Below, in pieces: positions 16,449 to 26,370 of a DNA stretch of 64,000 nt. Origin of the DNA: CAVYVZ01 sp963772065 (GTDB lineage: Bacteria > Acidobacteriota > Vicinamibacteria > Vicinamibacterales > UBA2999); assembly GCA_963772065.1 (NCBI GenBank), contig CAVYVZ010000007.1:62001-126000 (forward strand), in the 5' to 3' direction. Positions within the stretch are counted from its first letter, which is position 1, and every line of letters begins with the position of its first letter. The notes under the pieces were generated by a model. It was given only the letters and a program-made list of their open reading frames with translations, did not search any database and was not told the origin of the DNA. The position numbers and the translations under genes are program-made.

Positions 16449-16800
16449 CTAGTAGTGTCCGCCACCCGCCTCGCCCGCGACGCTGAACGACTGGCCGCAG
16501 CCGCAGGTCGACGTCGCATTCGGGTTCTTGATCGTGAAGCCGCCGCCGGTCACGGTGTCGACAAAGTCGACCTCGGCACCCTTGAGATAGCTGATGCTCA
16601 CCGGGTCGACGAACAGCCTGACGCCGTTCGATTCGTACAGCCTGATCCCCCACGCCGCCGCTTTCCTCGATCATCAATCCGTACTGGAAGCCCGAGCAGC
16701 CACCACCCTGCACGAACACCCGCAGGCCGCTTCCCGCCTTGCCCTCTTCCGAAAGCAGCTCACTGATCTTGGAGGCTGCTGCGCTGGACACGTTGATCAT
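16449..16800 (-). CDS. A-type Fe-S cluster carrier (IscA/ErpA/HesB), one frameshift
   Basis: ATG at 16800 with AGGAG about 10 nt upstream. The N-terminal half (INVSSAAASKISELL, GLRVFVQGGGCSGFQYGLMIEE) and C-terminal half (SNGVRLFVDPVS, GGGFTIKNPNATSTCGCG) are both intact, but one extra base near 16636-16645 separates them; the 352-nt span is one base over a codon multiple. Corrected length is 116 residues with the three conserved Cys (CSG and CGCG). It transfers Fe-S clusters to target enzymes in the cytoplasm. An essential-type gene broken this cleanly suggests a consensus error. Confidence 0.88.
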
Positions 16801-16874
16801 CGTCTGAATCTCCTGGAAACCCGCCCCTGGAATTATAACGCACTCCCGATCAGCCGCTATCTCATTGGCTACAC

Positions 16875-16880
16875 TATACT
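16875..16880 (+). promoter_or_regulatory. -10 box of fdhE, probable leaderless start
   Basis: TATACT ends 8 nt before the fdhE ATG at 16889. Transcription would begin at or within a nucleotide or two of the start codon. No Shine-Dalgarno sequence or clear -35 is present. Confidence 0.45.
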
Positions 16881-16888
16881 TTCGGCCG

Positions 16889-17773
16889 ATGGACCAGCTT
16901 CGCGCCAGGCTCGATCGTCGTCTGTCCGAGCTGGCTGCGGACCGGCCCGACCTCGATCGCGCGCGCGACCTCCAGCGCACGCTCCTCGGCCGGCAGATCG
17001 ACATGCTCGACCTGTTCCGACAGGGGGGCGTGCCCAGCGTGTCCCTGCCGCCGCGCTATCTGGCCGCAAAACTGAAGCGAAGCATACCGGCCCTTCACGG
17101 CGAGCCCATCCCGCTTCCCGCGAAAGTGCTGGAGCTGAGCGCGCGCGAATACGCTGAGCACCTCGCGACGGGCGGCGCGGGCGAGGCGGCAGCCGGCGTG
17201 TGCCGGGCGCTCGACAGCCGCACGCTCGATGGTGCCGCGCTCATCTCCGCTTGTTTCGGACGCGACCAGCGGCGCGTGCGGTTCATGGCGGCGCAGCATG
17301 AGGTGTCGCCCGACATCGCGTGGCTGGTCGCGGAGCTCGCGTCCGCGCCCTTCGCTCATCTCCTGCAGCGTAAGGCGCTCGACGGCGCTGATGCGGCGGA
17401 GACCGTGCGCGCCTGGGATCGAGGCTACTGTCCGGCGTGCGGATCGTGGCCTGCGGTCACGGAGGTCGTCGCGGGCCGCCCCGCGCTGCGCTGCTCCTTC
17501 TGCGCCGCGAGCTGGGAGGTCTCGTCGTATCGCTGCATCTACTGCGCGAACGAGGGCGACACTTTCATCACCGCGGCGCCCAATCCCGAGCAGGCCGGTC
17601 GTCGTCTGCAGATGTGCAACGCCTGTGGAGGCTACCTGAAGGTACTGGAGCTCACCGCGCCGACGGAGTTCCCACTTGTGGCGATCGAAGATCTCGCCTC
17701 GATGGATCTCGACATGGCGGCGATCGAGCGGAAGTACATGCGGCCGGCGTTGCCGGACATCAAGCGGCGATAG
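16889..17773 (+). CDS. fdhE: Formate dehydrogenase accessory protein FdhE
   Basis: 294 residues from the ATG at 16889. The four rubredoxin-like CxxC knuckles are present: YCPACGSWP, CSFCAASW, YRCIYCANEG and MCNACGGYLK. FdhE is needed for maturation of Mo/W formate dehydrogenases and is found next to, or in genomes with, the selenocysteine type. No formate dehydrogenase subunit is in this window. selC 4 kb away is consistent with a Sec-containing enzyme elsewhere. The gene stands alone, divergent from the Fe-S carrier gene by 88 nt. Confidence 0.93.
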   Translation: MDQLRARLDRRLSELAADRPDLDRARDLQRTLLGRQIDMLDLFRQGGVPSVSLPPRYLAAKLKRSIPALHGEPIPLPAKVLELSAREYAEHLATGGAGEAAAGVCRALDSRTLDGAALISACFGRDQRRVRFMAAQHEVSPDIAWLVAELASAPFAHLLQRKALDGADAAETVRAWDRGYCPACGSWPAVTEVVAGRPALRCSFCAASWEVSSYRCIYCANEGDTFITAAPNPEQAGRRLQMCNACGGYLKVLELTAPTEFPLVAIEDLASMDLDMAAIERKYMRPALPDIKRR

Positions 17774-17791
17774 CTCTTGGAAGCCGCAAGC

Positions 17792-18373
17792 TCAGGGTCT
17801 TCGCGTGCCCGGGGTGAGGGCCTGCGCCAGATCGTGCCGCATGATCGGACGAGCCGGCGTACGGCGTGCCACGATCGTGAATCCCGCGCGCGCGAAACTT
17901 GAGACGTAGCCTGTGCTCGACGTGCTCGGCGACACGGCTGCATCGAACGGATAGGCTTCGAGCGCGGGCGCCTTGGCGCGCCTGGCGGCTTTCAACGCCG
18001 CGGCAATCAGCGCAGCCGTGACGCCCTGCCTGCGATAGCCTTTGCGCACATAGAAGCAGGAGATTGACCAGACCGGCGCCTCGTCCACGCGTTTGAGCCG
18101 CCACATGCGGTCAAGCCCTGGCACGGCCGCGCGCGGCGTCAGCTGGCACCAGCCCACTGCCAGGTCCCCAGCGAAGGCGAGCAAGCCCGGCGGCGGCCCC
18201 CGCCTCACGACCTCTCGAAACGCCGCCTTGTTTTGCGCACGCGGCTTCGTGCGGTACACGCTGCCGATTCGCGGATACATGCACCAGCAGCCATTGCACG
18301 CGCCGTTCTTTCCGAACAGATCCTCGAGCACCGGCCACAGATCGGGCGTGAGCGGACGGATCGTGACCTTCAC
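17792..18373 (-). CDS. GNAT family N-acetyltransferase
   Basis: 193 residues starting GTG (VKVTIRPLTPDLW), 5 nt after the fumarase stop. The acetyl-CoA pyrophosphate loop is YVRKGYRRQGVTAALI; the N-terminal CNGCWCMYPR segment is characteristic of a common uncharacterised GNAT subgroup. Substrate is unknown. Co-transcription with fumarase is likely, but a functional link is not evident. Confidence 0.85.
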   Translation of the reverse strand: MKVTIRPLTPDLWPVLEDLFGKNGACNGCWCMYPRIGSVYRTKPRAQNKAAFREVVRRGPPPGLLAFAGDLAVGWCQLTPRAAVPGLDRMWRLKRVDEAPVWSISCFYVRKGYRRQGVTAALIAAALKAARRAKAPALEAYPFDAAVSPSTSSTGYVSSFARAGFTIVARRTPARPIMRHDLAQALTPGTRRP

Positions 18374-18378
18374 GCCAC

Positions 18379-19897
18379 TCAGCTTCCGATCGCCGCGAGC
18401 CGTGCGGCCGATGCGGCCTCGACGTCCTTGTGCAGGCTGTTGCCGTGCGCGTCCATCGTGACGATCGCCGGAAAGCCCTCGACCTGCAGGTGCCACATCG
18501 CCTCGGGCGTCCCGAACTCCATGAGCGAGACCCCTTCGACCTTCGTGATCGTGCGCGCGTAGAACTGCGCGGCACCGCCGATCGCGTTCAGGTACACCGC
18601 GCCGGCTTCCTTCAGCGCGCCGAGGGTCTTCGCACCCATGCCGCCCTTGCCGATCACGGCTCGGACCCCGAACCGCTTGATGATGTCGGCCTGATACGGC
18701 TCCTCGCGGATGCTCGTCGTCGGTCCCGCCGCCGTGACACGCCAGCCGTCGCCGTCCTTCGCCACGACGGGGCCGCAGTGGTAAATGATCGAGCCGCGCA
18801 GATCCACCGGCGGATCGTGCTTCATCAGGTGCGCGTGCACCGCGTCGCGTCCAGTGTAGACGCGGCCCGACACGAGGACGACGTCGCCCACCTTGAGCGA
18901 TCGGATCTGCTCGTCGGAGAGCGGCGTCCGAAGCACGACCTCGCGGCCGGTGCGCTGGAAGCCGGCTTGATCCGCCATCGCGAGGACGGGACTGGCTGGA
19001 TCGCGATAGAGCCACCGCTTGATCGCGCCCGTGTGGGCGTCGAGCACGACACCAAGGCGACGGAAGGCCCAGCAGTCGTAGGCCACGGAGACGAAGAAGC
19101 TCGCGGGCAGACGATTGAGCGCGCCGATCTTGCAGCCGATGAGCGATACGCGCCCCCCGAAACCCATCGTGCCGATCCCGAGCGTGTTCACTTCGCCCAT
19201 GATCGACGCCTCGAGCTCCGCGAGCCGCGAATCGGGATTCACGTCGTCGAGCGTCCGAAACAGCTGTTCCTTCGCATTGACGTAGCCCGACGTCCGGTCG
19301 CCGCCGATGCACACGCCGACCGCGCCGGGAGCGCACCCCTTCCCCTGGGCGTTCCACACCGCGTGCAGAATGCATTTGCGTACGCCTTCGAGCGTCCGGT
19401 CCGCACGACCGAGGTTCGGCAGCTCCACGGGCAGCGAGGTACTGCGCGTTCATGTTCTCGCAGCCGCCACCCTTCAGAATGAGCTTGATCTCGATCTCCT
19501 CGGCGTTCTCCCACTGGTCGAAGTGCACGATCGGCGTCCCCGGTCCGAGGTTCGACCCCGAGTTCTCGCCGGTGATCGAGTCAACCGAGTTCGGCCGCAG
19601 CTTGCCGCGTTTCGTGGCTTCCGCCACGGCCTCGCGGATCTGCTTCTTCATCGCGATCTGGTTGCCACCGACGGGCGCCTTCACCTCGAAGGTCGGCATG
19701 CCGGTGTCCTGACAGATCGCGCCTTCGCACTCGGCAGCCTGGTCGATGTTCTGCGCGATGATGCTGAGCGCCTGCCCCGACTGCGTCGCCGACGGCTCCT
19801 CCGCGAGCGCCACTTTCATCGCCGCTCGCACATCCGGCGGCAGATTCGTCGAGGTCTGCACGATCAGCGACACCACGCTCTCGAGGAAAGACTGCAT
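18379..19897 (-). CDS. fumA: Class I (Fe-S) fumarate hydratase, one frameshift
   Basis: The alpha part (CQDTGMPTFEV, GGGCENMNAQY) and the remainder (VGVCIGGDRTSGY, TMGFGG, FGVRAVIGKGGMG) are one protein in homologues. The three Cys of the [4Fe-4S] cluster are visible. One extra base near 19438-19441 splits the reading frame inside QYSLPVEL; the span is 1519 nt, one over a codon multiple, and the corrected product has 505 residues. It hydrates fumarate to L-malate in the TCA cycle. It is divergent from aspartase, which makes fumarate, with only 20 nt between starts. Confidence 0.9.
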
Positions 19898-19902
19898 GGG
19901 GC

Positions 19903-19911
19903 CAGTATAAT
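19903..19911. promoter_or_regulatory. Overlapping divergent -10 boxes between fumA and aspA
   Basis: TATAAT on the plus strand (19906-19911) lies 6 nt before the aspA GTG. Read on the other strand the same bases give TATACT, about 7 nt before the fumA ATG. The two promoters would compete for the same DNA and both would give leaderless mRNAs. Confidence 0.45.
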
Positions 19912-19917
19912 TTGAAC

Positions 19918-21328
19918 GTGACGGTCAGGACCGAGCGCGACCCGCTGGGTGAGAAGGAGGTTCCCGCCGACGCGTACCTACGGCATCCAGACGGCGCGCG
20001 CGATCGAGAATTTCCCGATCAGCGGCCTTCGCGCCCCCGCCGATCTCGTGCGGGCCACCGTTCTCATCAAGAAGGCATGCGCCCGCGCCAACGTGTCGTT
20101 GAAGCGGCTCGAGCCGCACATCGGCGAGGCGATCGCGCGCGCGGCGGACGAGGTGCTCGGCGGCGCGCTGCTCGATCAATTCGTCGTCGACGTGTACCAG
20201 GCAGGCGCCGGGACGTCGCACAACATGAACGCGAACGAAGTGCTCGCGAACCGGGCCGCGGAGCTCGTCGGCGGCACACGCGGCGAGTACCGGCTCGTCC
20301 ACCCGAACGACCACGTCAACATGGGGCAGTCGACGAACGACGTGTACCCCACCGCCACGCGGCTGGCGCTGCTCTTCGGATGCGAGCCGCTCGTGCAGGC
20401 GGCGCGCGACCTTGCGGCGTCGCTCGACCGGAAGGCGGCCGAGTTCGACAAGGTCCTGAAAGTCGGGCGCACGCATCTGCAGGACGCCGTGCCGATGACG
20501 CTCGGACAGGAATTCGGCGGCTACGCCGCATGTATCGCTCGCGGCGCCGACGATGTGGAGCGGGCGTCGTGGCAGCTGCGTGAGCTGAACCTCGGCGCGA
20601 CGGCCGTCGGCACGGGCCTGAATGCCGGGGATGACTTCACGAACCTGGCGATCAAGAACCTCTCGACGGAAACGGGGATCGATCTGAGACCCGCCGCCAA
20701 CCGGTTTCGCGTCACGCAGAGCATGGGCGACGTGCTGGCCTATTCCGGCGCCGTACGCCGGCTCGCCGTGGAGCTCGCCAAGGTTGCCAGCGATCTGCGT
20801 CTGCTCAGCATGGGCCCGCGCGCGGGTCTCAGCGAGATCGCGCTGCCCGCCGTCCAACCGGGCTCCTCGATCATGCCCGGCAAAGTGAACCCCTCGATTC
20901 CGGAGATGGTCAATCAAGTGTGCTACCAGGTGATCGGCTGCGACACCGCGGTCTGCGCGGCCGCGGAAGGCGGGCAGCTCGAGCTGAACGTGATGATGCC
21001 GGTGATCGCCTGGAACGCTCTTCACGAGACGACGATCCTGCGCGAGGCGATGCGGTCGCTGAAGTCCCGGTGCGTGGACGGGATCGCCGCCGATGTCGAA
21101 CGGAGCCGCGAGCTGCTCGACCGCAGCACGGCCGCGGCGACGGCGCTGAGCCCCTATATCGGCTACGCGAAGACCGCGGAGATCGCGAAGGAAGCGGTCG
21201 AGACGGGCAAGACCATCCGGCAGCTCGTGCTCGAGCGCGGCTTGCTCGATGCACGGCAGCTCGATCGAATTCTCTCGGTCGAGAGCATGACGCGGCCGGG
21301 CGTCCCCGGGGCCGAGACCAAGGCGTGA
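19918..21328 (+). CDS. aspA: Aspartate ammonia-lyase (aspartase), one frameshift
   Basis: Fumarase/aspartase superfamily. GIQTARAIENFPISG near the N-terminus and DVYQAGAGTSHNMNANEV fit aspartase better than fumarase C; the mobile catalytic loop is GSSIMPGKVNPSIPE. One extra C near 19976-19979 separates DPLGEKEVPADAY from YGIQT (the expected sequence is AYYGIQT). Span 1411 nt, one over a codon multiple; corrected 469 residues. It deaminates aspartate to fumarate and ammonium, feeding the neighbouring fumarase. Its stop overlaps the next gene (GTGA). Confidence 0.9.
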
Positions 21329-21964
21329 ATCTCCTGGTTGCCATCCTCATGGCCGTGCAGGTGAGCACGACGCCCGCGGGCGCCGCACGCCCGCCTCTTT
21401 CCGCCTCAGGATCTCGGGCTGCTCGAGGGCCCCGACCGCGACAAGTGGCAGAAGCCCGATCAGATCATGGACGCGCTCAAGATCGCCGACGAGTCGACCG
21501 TCGCGGACATCGGCGCGGGCGCCGGCTGGTTCACCATCCAGCTCGCTCGGCGCGTCGGGCCGCGCGGCAAGGTGTACGCGCAGGACGTTCAGCGAGAGAT
21601 GCTCGAAGCCATCCGCCGGCGCGTGGCGAAGGAAGGGCTCCAGAACGTCGAGACCCGCCTTGGAAAAGGGAGCGATCCGAACCTGCCGGCGTCGACGCTC
21701 GATGCGGTGCTCGTCGTCGACGTCTACCCGGAGGTCGAAGATCGCGTCACGCTCCTGCGCAATCTCGGCGCGTCGCTCAAGCCGAACGGACGGATCGGGA
21801 TCGTGAACTACAAGCCTGGCAACGGCGGACCGGGCCCCGCCCCTGACGAAGGATTGCGCGTGGATGCGTCGGTCGTGGAAGCCGATGCAGCCGCCGCAGG
21901 GCTGCGCGTGCTTTCGCGCGAGACGTTTCTGCCCTATCAGTACTTGCTCGTGCTCGGGCGGTAG
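21325..21964 (+). CDS. Exported class I SAM-dependent methyltransferase-like protein, one frameshift
   Basis: GTG start overlaps the aspA stop. A short hydrophobic signal (NLLVAILMAVQVSTTPAG) precedes QDLGLLEGPDRDKWQ, then the methyltransferase core: VADIGAGAGWFTIQLA (SAM-binding motif I), YAQDVQREML and DAVLVVDVYPEV. One extra base near 21388-21394 joins signal and core; span 640 nt, one over a multiple of three, corrected 212 residues. Export of a SAM-dependent enzyme is unexpected, so the leader may be a membrane anchor. Substrate unknown. The 3' end overlaps the converging bioY by 28 nt. Confidence 0.75.
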
Positions 21965-22536
21965 CCGAACAGCCGCCACAGGCCAGGCATGAAGGCGGCG
22001 GCGAGCGCCAGCTTGATCGTGTCTTTCACGACGAACGGATAGAAGCCGGTCGCCAGCGCGCCCGGCACGCCCACGAGCAGCGCGAGCCAGCCGACGCCCC
22101 CGGCAAACACGATCACGAGACCGGCGAACATCGCGAGACACGACGTGAGGTACCGGCGATCGAACCCGCGAGCGCCAAGATAGCCCGTCACGAAGGCTGC
22201 CAGCGGATACGCCATGAGGTATCCGCCCGTCGGACCAAGAAGACGCGCGGCGCCCTGAGGCAGCACCGGTGAGGCGGCAAACACCGGAAGGCCGGCAATG
22301 CCCGCGGCGAGGTACAGCACCTGGCTCGCCACGCCGAGGCGCGGGCCGAGCGCAAGGCCGCCGATGAGCACCACCATCGGCTGGAACGTGAACGGCACGT
22401 CGGTGAAGGGGAGCGGTATGCTGATCTGTGCGGCTGCCGCGGTGAGCGCGGCAACGAAGAGGACCGACACGGCACGAATCGCCGTCGTCAGCGGTGTCGA
22501 CTCCCTGCCGGACGTAATCGTTTCTACAAGAGTCAT
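21937..22536 (-). CDS. bioY: BioY biotin transporter substrate-binding subunit
   Basis: 199 residues with about six hydrophobic helices. The BioY signature appears as AQISIPLPFTDVPFTFQPMVVL and LLGPTGGYLMAYPLAAF. BioY captures biotin in the inner membrane, alone or with an ECF energising module, which is not in this window. It is divergent from thiD by 19 nt, too short for a TPP riboswitch. Confidence 0.92.
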   Translation of the reverse strand: MTLVETITSGRESTPLTTAIRAVSVLFVAALTAAAAQISIPLPFTDVPFTFQPMVVLIGGLALGPRLGVASQVLYLAAGIAGLPVFAASPVLPQGAARLLGPTGGYLMAYPLAAFVTGYLGARGFDRRYLTSCLAMFAGLVIVFAGGVGWLALLVGVPGALATGFYPFVVKDTIKLALAAAFMPGLWRLFGYRPSTSKY

Positions 22537-22555
22537 GGCCGGCAGATCTTAGCGT

Positions 22556-23346
<791 letters not shown>

Positions 23347-23347
<1 letters not shown>

Positions 23348-23824
23348 TGCCGGTCCCAGCGGTGGCGATTACCGCGGCGCCGCTCGATCTGCAGAGCCTC
23401 ACGGCCCTGGTAACCGTGCAGGGGGATGGGGCCGTGGCGTCGTTCGTCGGCGTCGTCCGCGACGAGAACCTGGGACGACGGGTCTTGTTTCTCGAGTACG
23501 AGGCGTACGAGGCGCTCGCCATCAAAGCGATCGAGAGGATCGTCGGCGAGGCCCGCCTCGCCTGGCCCGATACCCGCCTCGCGCGTGCATCATCGGATCG
23601 GCCGGCTGGAGATCGGCGAGGCGAGCATCATCATCGCCGCCGCGTCGCCGCACCGCGCGCACGCGTTCGCGGCGTGCCGCTATGCGATTGAGCGTGTGAA
23701 GCAGATCGTCCCGATCTGGAAGCGGGAGCATTTCGAAGGCGGCGAGGTGTGGCTCGAGGGGGCGACGGCGGATCCACACGATGAGGCGGCGCGCGACCAG
23801 GCGTTCCGCATCGCATGCGCGTAA
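23347..23824 (+). CDS. moaE: Molybdopterin synthase large subunit MoaE, one frameshift
   Basis: N-terminal half: VASFVGVVRDENLGRRVLFLEYEAYEALA. C-terminal half: HHRIGRLEIGEASIIIAAASPHR and PIWKREHFEGGEVWLEG with the active-site Lys region. One surplus base near 23581-23587 separates them; span 478 nt, one over a codon multiple, corrected 158 residues. With MoaD it inserts sulfur into precursor Z to form molybdopterin. TACAAT lies 6 nt before the ATG inside thiD, so an internal leaderless promoter is possible. Confidence 0.9.
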
Positions 23825-24060
23825 CCGTGCGGCTGTTCGCCCGCCTGCGCGATCTGGCAGGCAGCGGGGAGATGGTCCGGGACGTCCGGGCTCCGGCGAC
23901 CGTCCAAACGATCTGGAGGTCGCTGGTGGCGGACTTTCCCGCCATCGCGCACTATGAAGGTTCGATGTCGGTGGCCGTGAATGCCGACTACTCGAAAATG
24001 TCGGCGCCGGTGAACGATGGAGACGAGGTGGCGTTTCTGCCGCCGGTCTCCGGTGGGTAA
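23815..24060 (+). CDS. moaD: Molybdopterin synthase sulfur carrier MoaD
   Basis: 81 residues, ubiquitin-like: VTVRLFARLRDLAG at the N-terminus and a C-terminal FLPPVSGG, whose terminal Gly is thiocarboxylated. It overlaps moaE by 10 nt in a different frame. This is the small subunit of molybdopterin synthase. Normal family length. Confidence 0.95.
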   Translation: MRVTVRLFARLRDLAGSGEMVRDVRAPATVQTIWRSLVADFPAIAHYEGSMSVAVNADYSKMSAPVNDGDEVAFLPPVSGG

Positions 24061-24067
24061 ATGAGCG

Positions 24068-24092
24068 TGTAAGGCGGCCTTTAGGCCCGCCA
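24068..24092. repeat. REP-like GC hairpin before prfA
   Basis: GTGTAA then GGCGGCCT-TT-AGGCCCGCC: an 8-pair stem with one bulged base, ending 7 nt before the prfA start. Similar in design to the hairpins at 40232-40305. It may terminate moaD mRNA or occlude the prfA start. Confidence 0.5.
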
Positions 24093-24098
24093 TGATGT

Positions 24099-25172
24099 AT
24101 GTTCGACAAGCTGAGCACGGTTGAATCGCGCTACGAAGAGCTGATGACGAGGCTCGGCACGGTCGAGGTGCAGTCGGATCCGGCCGAATACCGGAAGTCC
24201 GCCAAGGCGCTCTCCGAAATCGAACCGCTCGTCCAGAGGTTCCGCGAGTACAAGGCGGTTCAGAAGGACATCGAGGGCGCGCAGGAGCTCGTGAACGGCA
24301 GCGATGCAGAGATGCGCGCGCTGGCTGAAGAGGAGCTGACGTCGCTCGTACAGAAGCGCGAGGCGCTGCTCCAGGAGCTGAAGGTGCTCCTCATCCCGAA
24401 GGACCCGAACGACGAGAAGGACGTGATTCTCGAGGTCCGTGCGGGCACGGGCGGTGACGAGGCGGCGCTCTTCGCGGGCGATCTCTTCCGCATGTACACG
24501 CGGTACGCCGAGCGTCAGGGCTGGAAGCTCGACGTCATGTCGAGCAGCGAGACCGGAGCAGGCGGCCTGAAGGAAGCCATCGTGTCGATTGAAGGCCGGG
24601 GCGTGTACAGCCGGCTGAAATACGAGAGCGGCGTGCACCGCGTGCAACGCGTTCCGGCCACCGAAGCCAGCGGGCGCATTCACACGTCCACCGCCACGGT
24701 CGCCGTGCTGCCGGAAGCGGAGGAAGTCGACATCCAGATCCTCGAAAAGGACTTGCGCGTCGACACGTTCTGTTCGAGCGGGCCCGGCGGTCAGAGCGTG
24801 AACACGACCTACTCGGCGGTGCGCATCACGCACATCCCCACGGGCGTCGTGGTATCGCAGCAGGACGAGAAGTCGCAGATCAAGAACCGGGCGAAGGCGA
24901 TGAAGGTGCTCCGCGCGCGCCTCTACGAGATGGAGATGCGCAAACAGCAGGAAGCCATTGCGAAGGACCGGCGCAGCCAGGTCGGTACCGGCGAGCGCTC
25001 CGAGAAGATCCGCACCTACAACTTTCCGCAGAGCCGCATCACGGATCACCGCATCAACTTCACGACGCACCAGCTCCACAACGTGCTCGAGGGCGACCTG
25101 CAGGAGCTCATCGACCAGGTCACCGCGTTCTACAACGCCGAGAAGCTGAAGGAAGCGTCGGCGGTCAATTGA
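24099..25172 (+). CDS. prfA: Peptide chain release factor 1
   Basis: 357 residues, usual RF1 length. N-terminal MFDKLSTVESRYEEL coiled coil, and the peptidyl-transferase motif GGQ in SSGPGGQSVNTTYSAVR. It terminates translation at UAA/UAG. prmC, which methylates this glutamine, follows with a 4-nt overlap. No Shine-Dalgarno is visible; a hairpin occupies that position. Confidence 0.97.
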   Translation: MFDKLSTVESRYEELMTRLGTVEVQSDPAEYRKSAKALSEIEPLVQRFREYKAVQKDIEGAQELVNGSDAEMRALAEEELTSLVQKREALLQELKVLLIPKDPNDEKDVILEVRAGTGGDEAALFAGDLFRMYTRYAERQGWKLDVMSSSETGAGGLKEAIVSIEGRGVYSRLKYESGVHRVQRVPATEASGRIHTSTATVAVLPEAEEVDIQILEKDLRVDTFCSSGPGGQSVNTTYSAVRITHIPTGVVVSQQDEKSQIKNRAKAMKVLRARLYEMEMRKQQEAIAKDRRSQVGTGERSEKIRTYNFPQSRITDHRINFTTHQLHNVLEGDLQELIDQVTAFYNAEKLKEASAVN

Positions 25173-26029
25173 CACTCCACGAAACTCTGGCAGCCGCGCG
25201 CCGGCGGCTCGTTGCCGCCGGCATCACCGAGCACGAAGCGGCGATCGACGTCGACGTGTATGCGCGGACCATCCTCGGGTGGGATCGGGTTCGGCTCCTC
25301 ACGGAGCAGCAGGCGCCGCCGCCCGCGGCGCTCGAGCCGCGCTTCTCCGAGTGGCTCTCGCGGCGCGAGCAGAAGGAGCCGTCGGCCTACATCCTCGGGC
25401 GCCGCGAATTCTGGGGGCTCGACTTCGAGGTCTCACCCGCCGTCCTCATCCCTCGCCCCGAGTCCGAGTTCATCGTCGAGGAAGCGCTGGCCACGGTCAA
25501 CGGCAACCATGCGCCACGGATTGCCGACGTGGGCACGGGCAGCGGCTGCATCGCCGTGGCGATCGCGCACACGCTGCCCGGCGCGCGCGTCGTGGCCACC
25601 GATATCTCCGGCGACGCGCTGAAGGTGGCGCGCCGCAACGCGCGCAAGAATGGCGTCGCCGATCGCGTGCACTTCGTCGAGACGTCCTACATGGACGGCC
25701 TCGAAGGTCCGTTCGACATCATCACGTCGAATCCGCCTTACGTGAAGGAGCAGGATCGCAAGTTCGTCTCGCGCGCCGTCGTTCGCTACGAGCCGCACGT
25801 GGCGCTCTTCGGCGGCGACGATGGGCTGACCGGCGTGCGCGCGGTGCTCGACGGCGCCCGAAGCTGTCTGGCACCAGGCGGGTGGCTCATCTTCGAGTTC
25901 GGCCTCGGACAGGACGACGAAGTCGGCGAGCTCGTTGCCGGTTATGGGGAATACCGGCTCGACCGGATCAGGGCTGACCTCCAGGGCATTCCGCGAACGG
26001 CCGTCGTCCAGCTAAAATCGCGCGGATGA
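25169..26029 (+). CDS. prmC: Release factor glutamine methyltransferase PrmC
   Basis: 286 residues with TTG start overlapping the prfA stop. VGTGSGCIAVAIA binds SAM and SNPPYV is the NPPY motif that holds the target glutamine. It N5-methylates the GGQ glutamine of release factors. The position directly after prfA is the classical arrangement. Overlaps the HIT gene by ATGA. Confidence 0.97.
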   Translation: MTLHETLAAARRRLVAAGITEHEAAIDVDVYARTILGWDRVRLLTEQQAPPPAALEPRFSEWLSRREQKEPSAYILGRREFWGLDFEVSPAVLIPRPESEFIVEEALATVNGNHAPRIADVGTGSGCIAVAIAHTLPGARVVATDISGDALKVARRNARKNGVADRVHFVETSYMDGLEGPFDIITSNPPYVKEQDRKFVSRAVVRYEPHVALFGGDDGLTGVRAVLDGARSCLAPGGWLIFEFGLGQDDEVGELVAGYGEYRLDRIRADLQGIPRTAVVQLKSRG

Positions 26030-26370
26030 GCGACTGCCTGTTCTGCAAGATCATTGCAGGGGACATCCCCGGCAACTTCGTCCACCAGGACGAGGCGATG
26101 GTGGCGTTCAAGGACATCAACCCTCAGGCGCCGCTGCACGTGCTCATCGTGCCGCGCCGGCACGTCGCCACGCTGAACGACCTGTCGGTCGAAGACGACG
26201 CGCTCGTCGGGTCGCTCTTCCGCCGGGCGGCCGCGATCGCGAAGGAGCACGGGTACGACCAGCAGGGCTACCGGACAGTCTTCAATACGAACCGCGGCGC
26301 GGGCCAGACGGTCTTCCACATCCATCTGCACCTGCTCGCGGGGCGCGGGCTTGGCTGGCCGCCAGGTTAG
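26026..26370 (+). CDS. HIT family nucleotide-binding hydrolase (HinT-like)
   Basis: 114 residues: CLFCKIIAGDIPGN and the histidine triad HIHLHLLAG near the C-terminus, with FKDINPQAPLHVLIVPRRH in the core. HinT-like proteins hydrolyse nucleoside phosphoramidates. Translationally coupled to prmC; ends tail-to-tail with the next gene (4-nt overlap). Confidence 0.93.
   Translation: MSDCLFCKIIAGDIPGNFVHQDEAMVAFKDINPQAPLHVLIVPRRHVATLNDLSVEDDALVGSLFRRAAAIAKEHGYDQQGYRTVFNTNRGAGQTVFHIHLHLLAGRGLGWPPG

Noticed and set aside
17792..19897. Fumarase-GNAT fusion protein of about 700 residues
   Set aside because: The apparent fusion arises because the fumarase frameshift puts its first part in the GNAT frame; the intervening translation is nonsense.
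22537..22555. TPP or biotin control element between bioY and thiD
   Set aside because: Only 19 nt separate the start codons; no riboswitch fits.
24061..24072. Mini-ORF ATG-AGC-GTG-TAA before prfA
   Set aside because: Three codons, no ribosome-binding site; likely chance.
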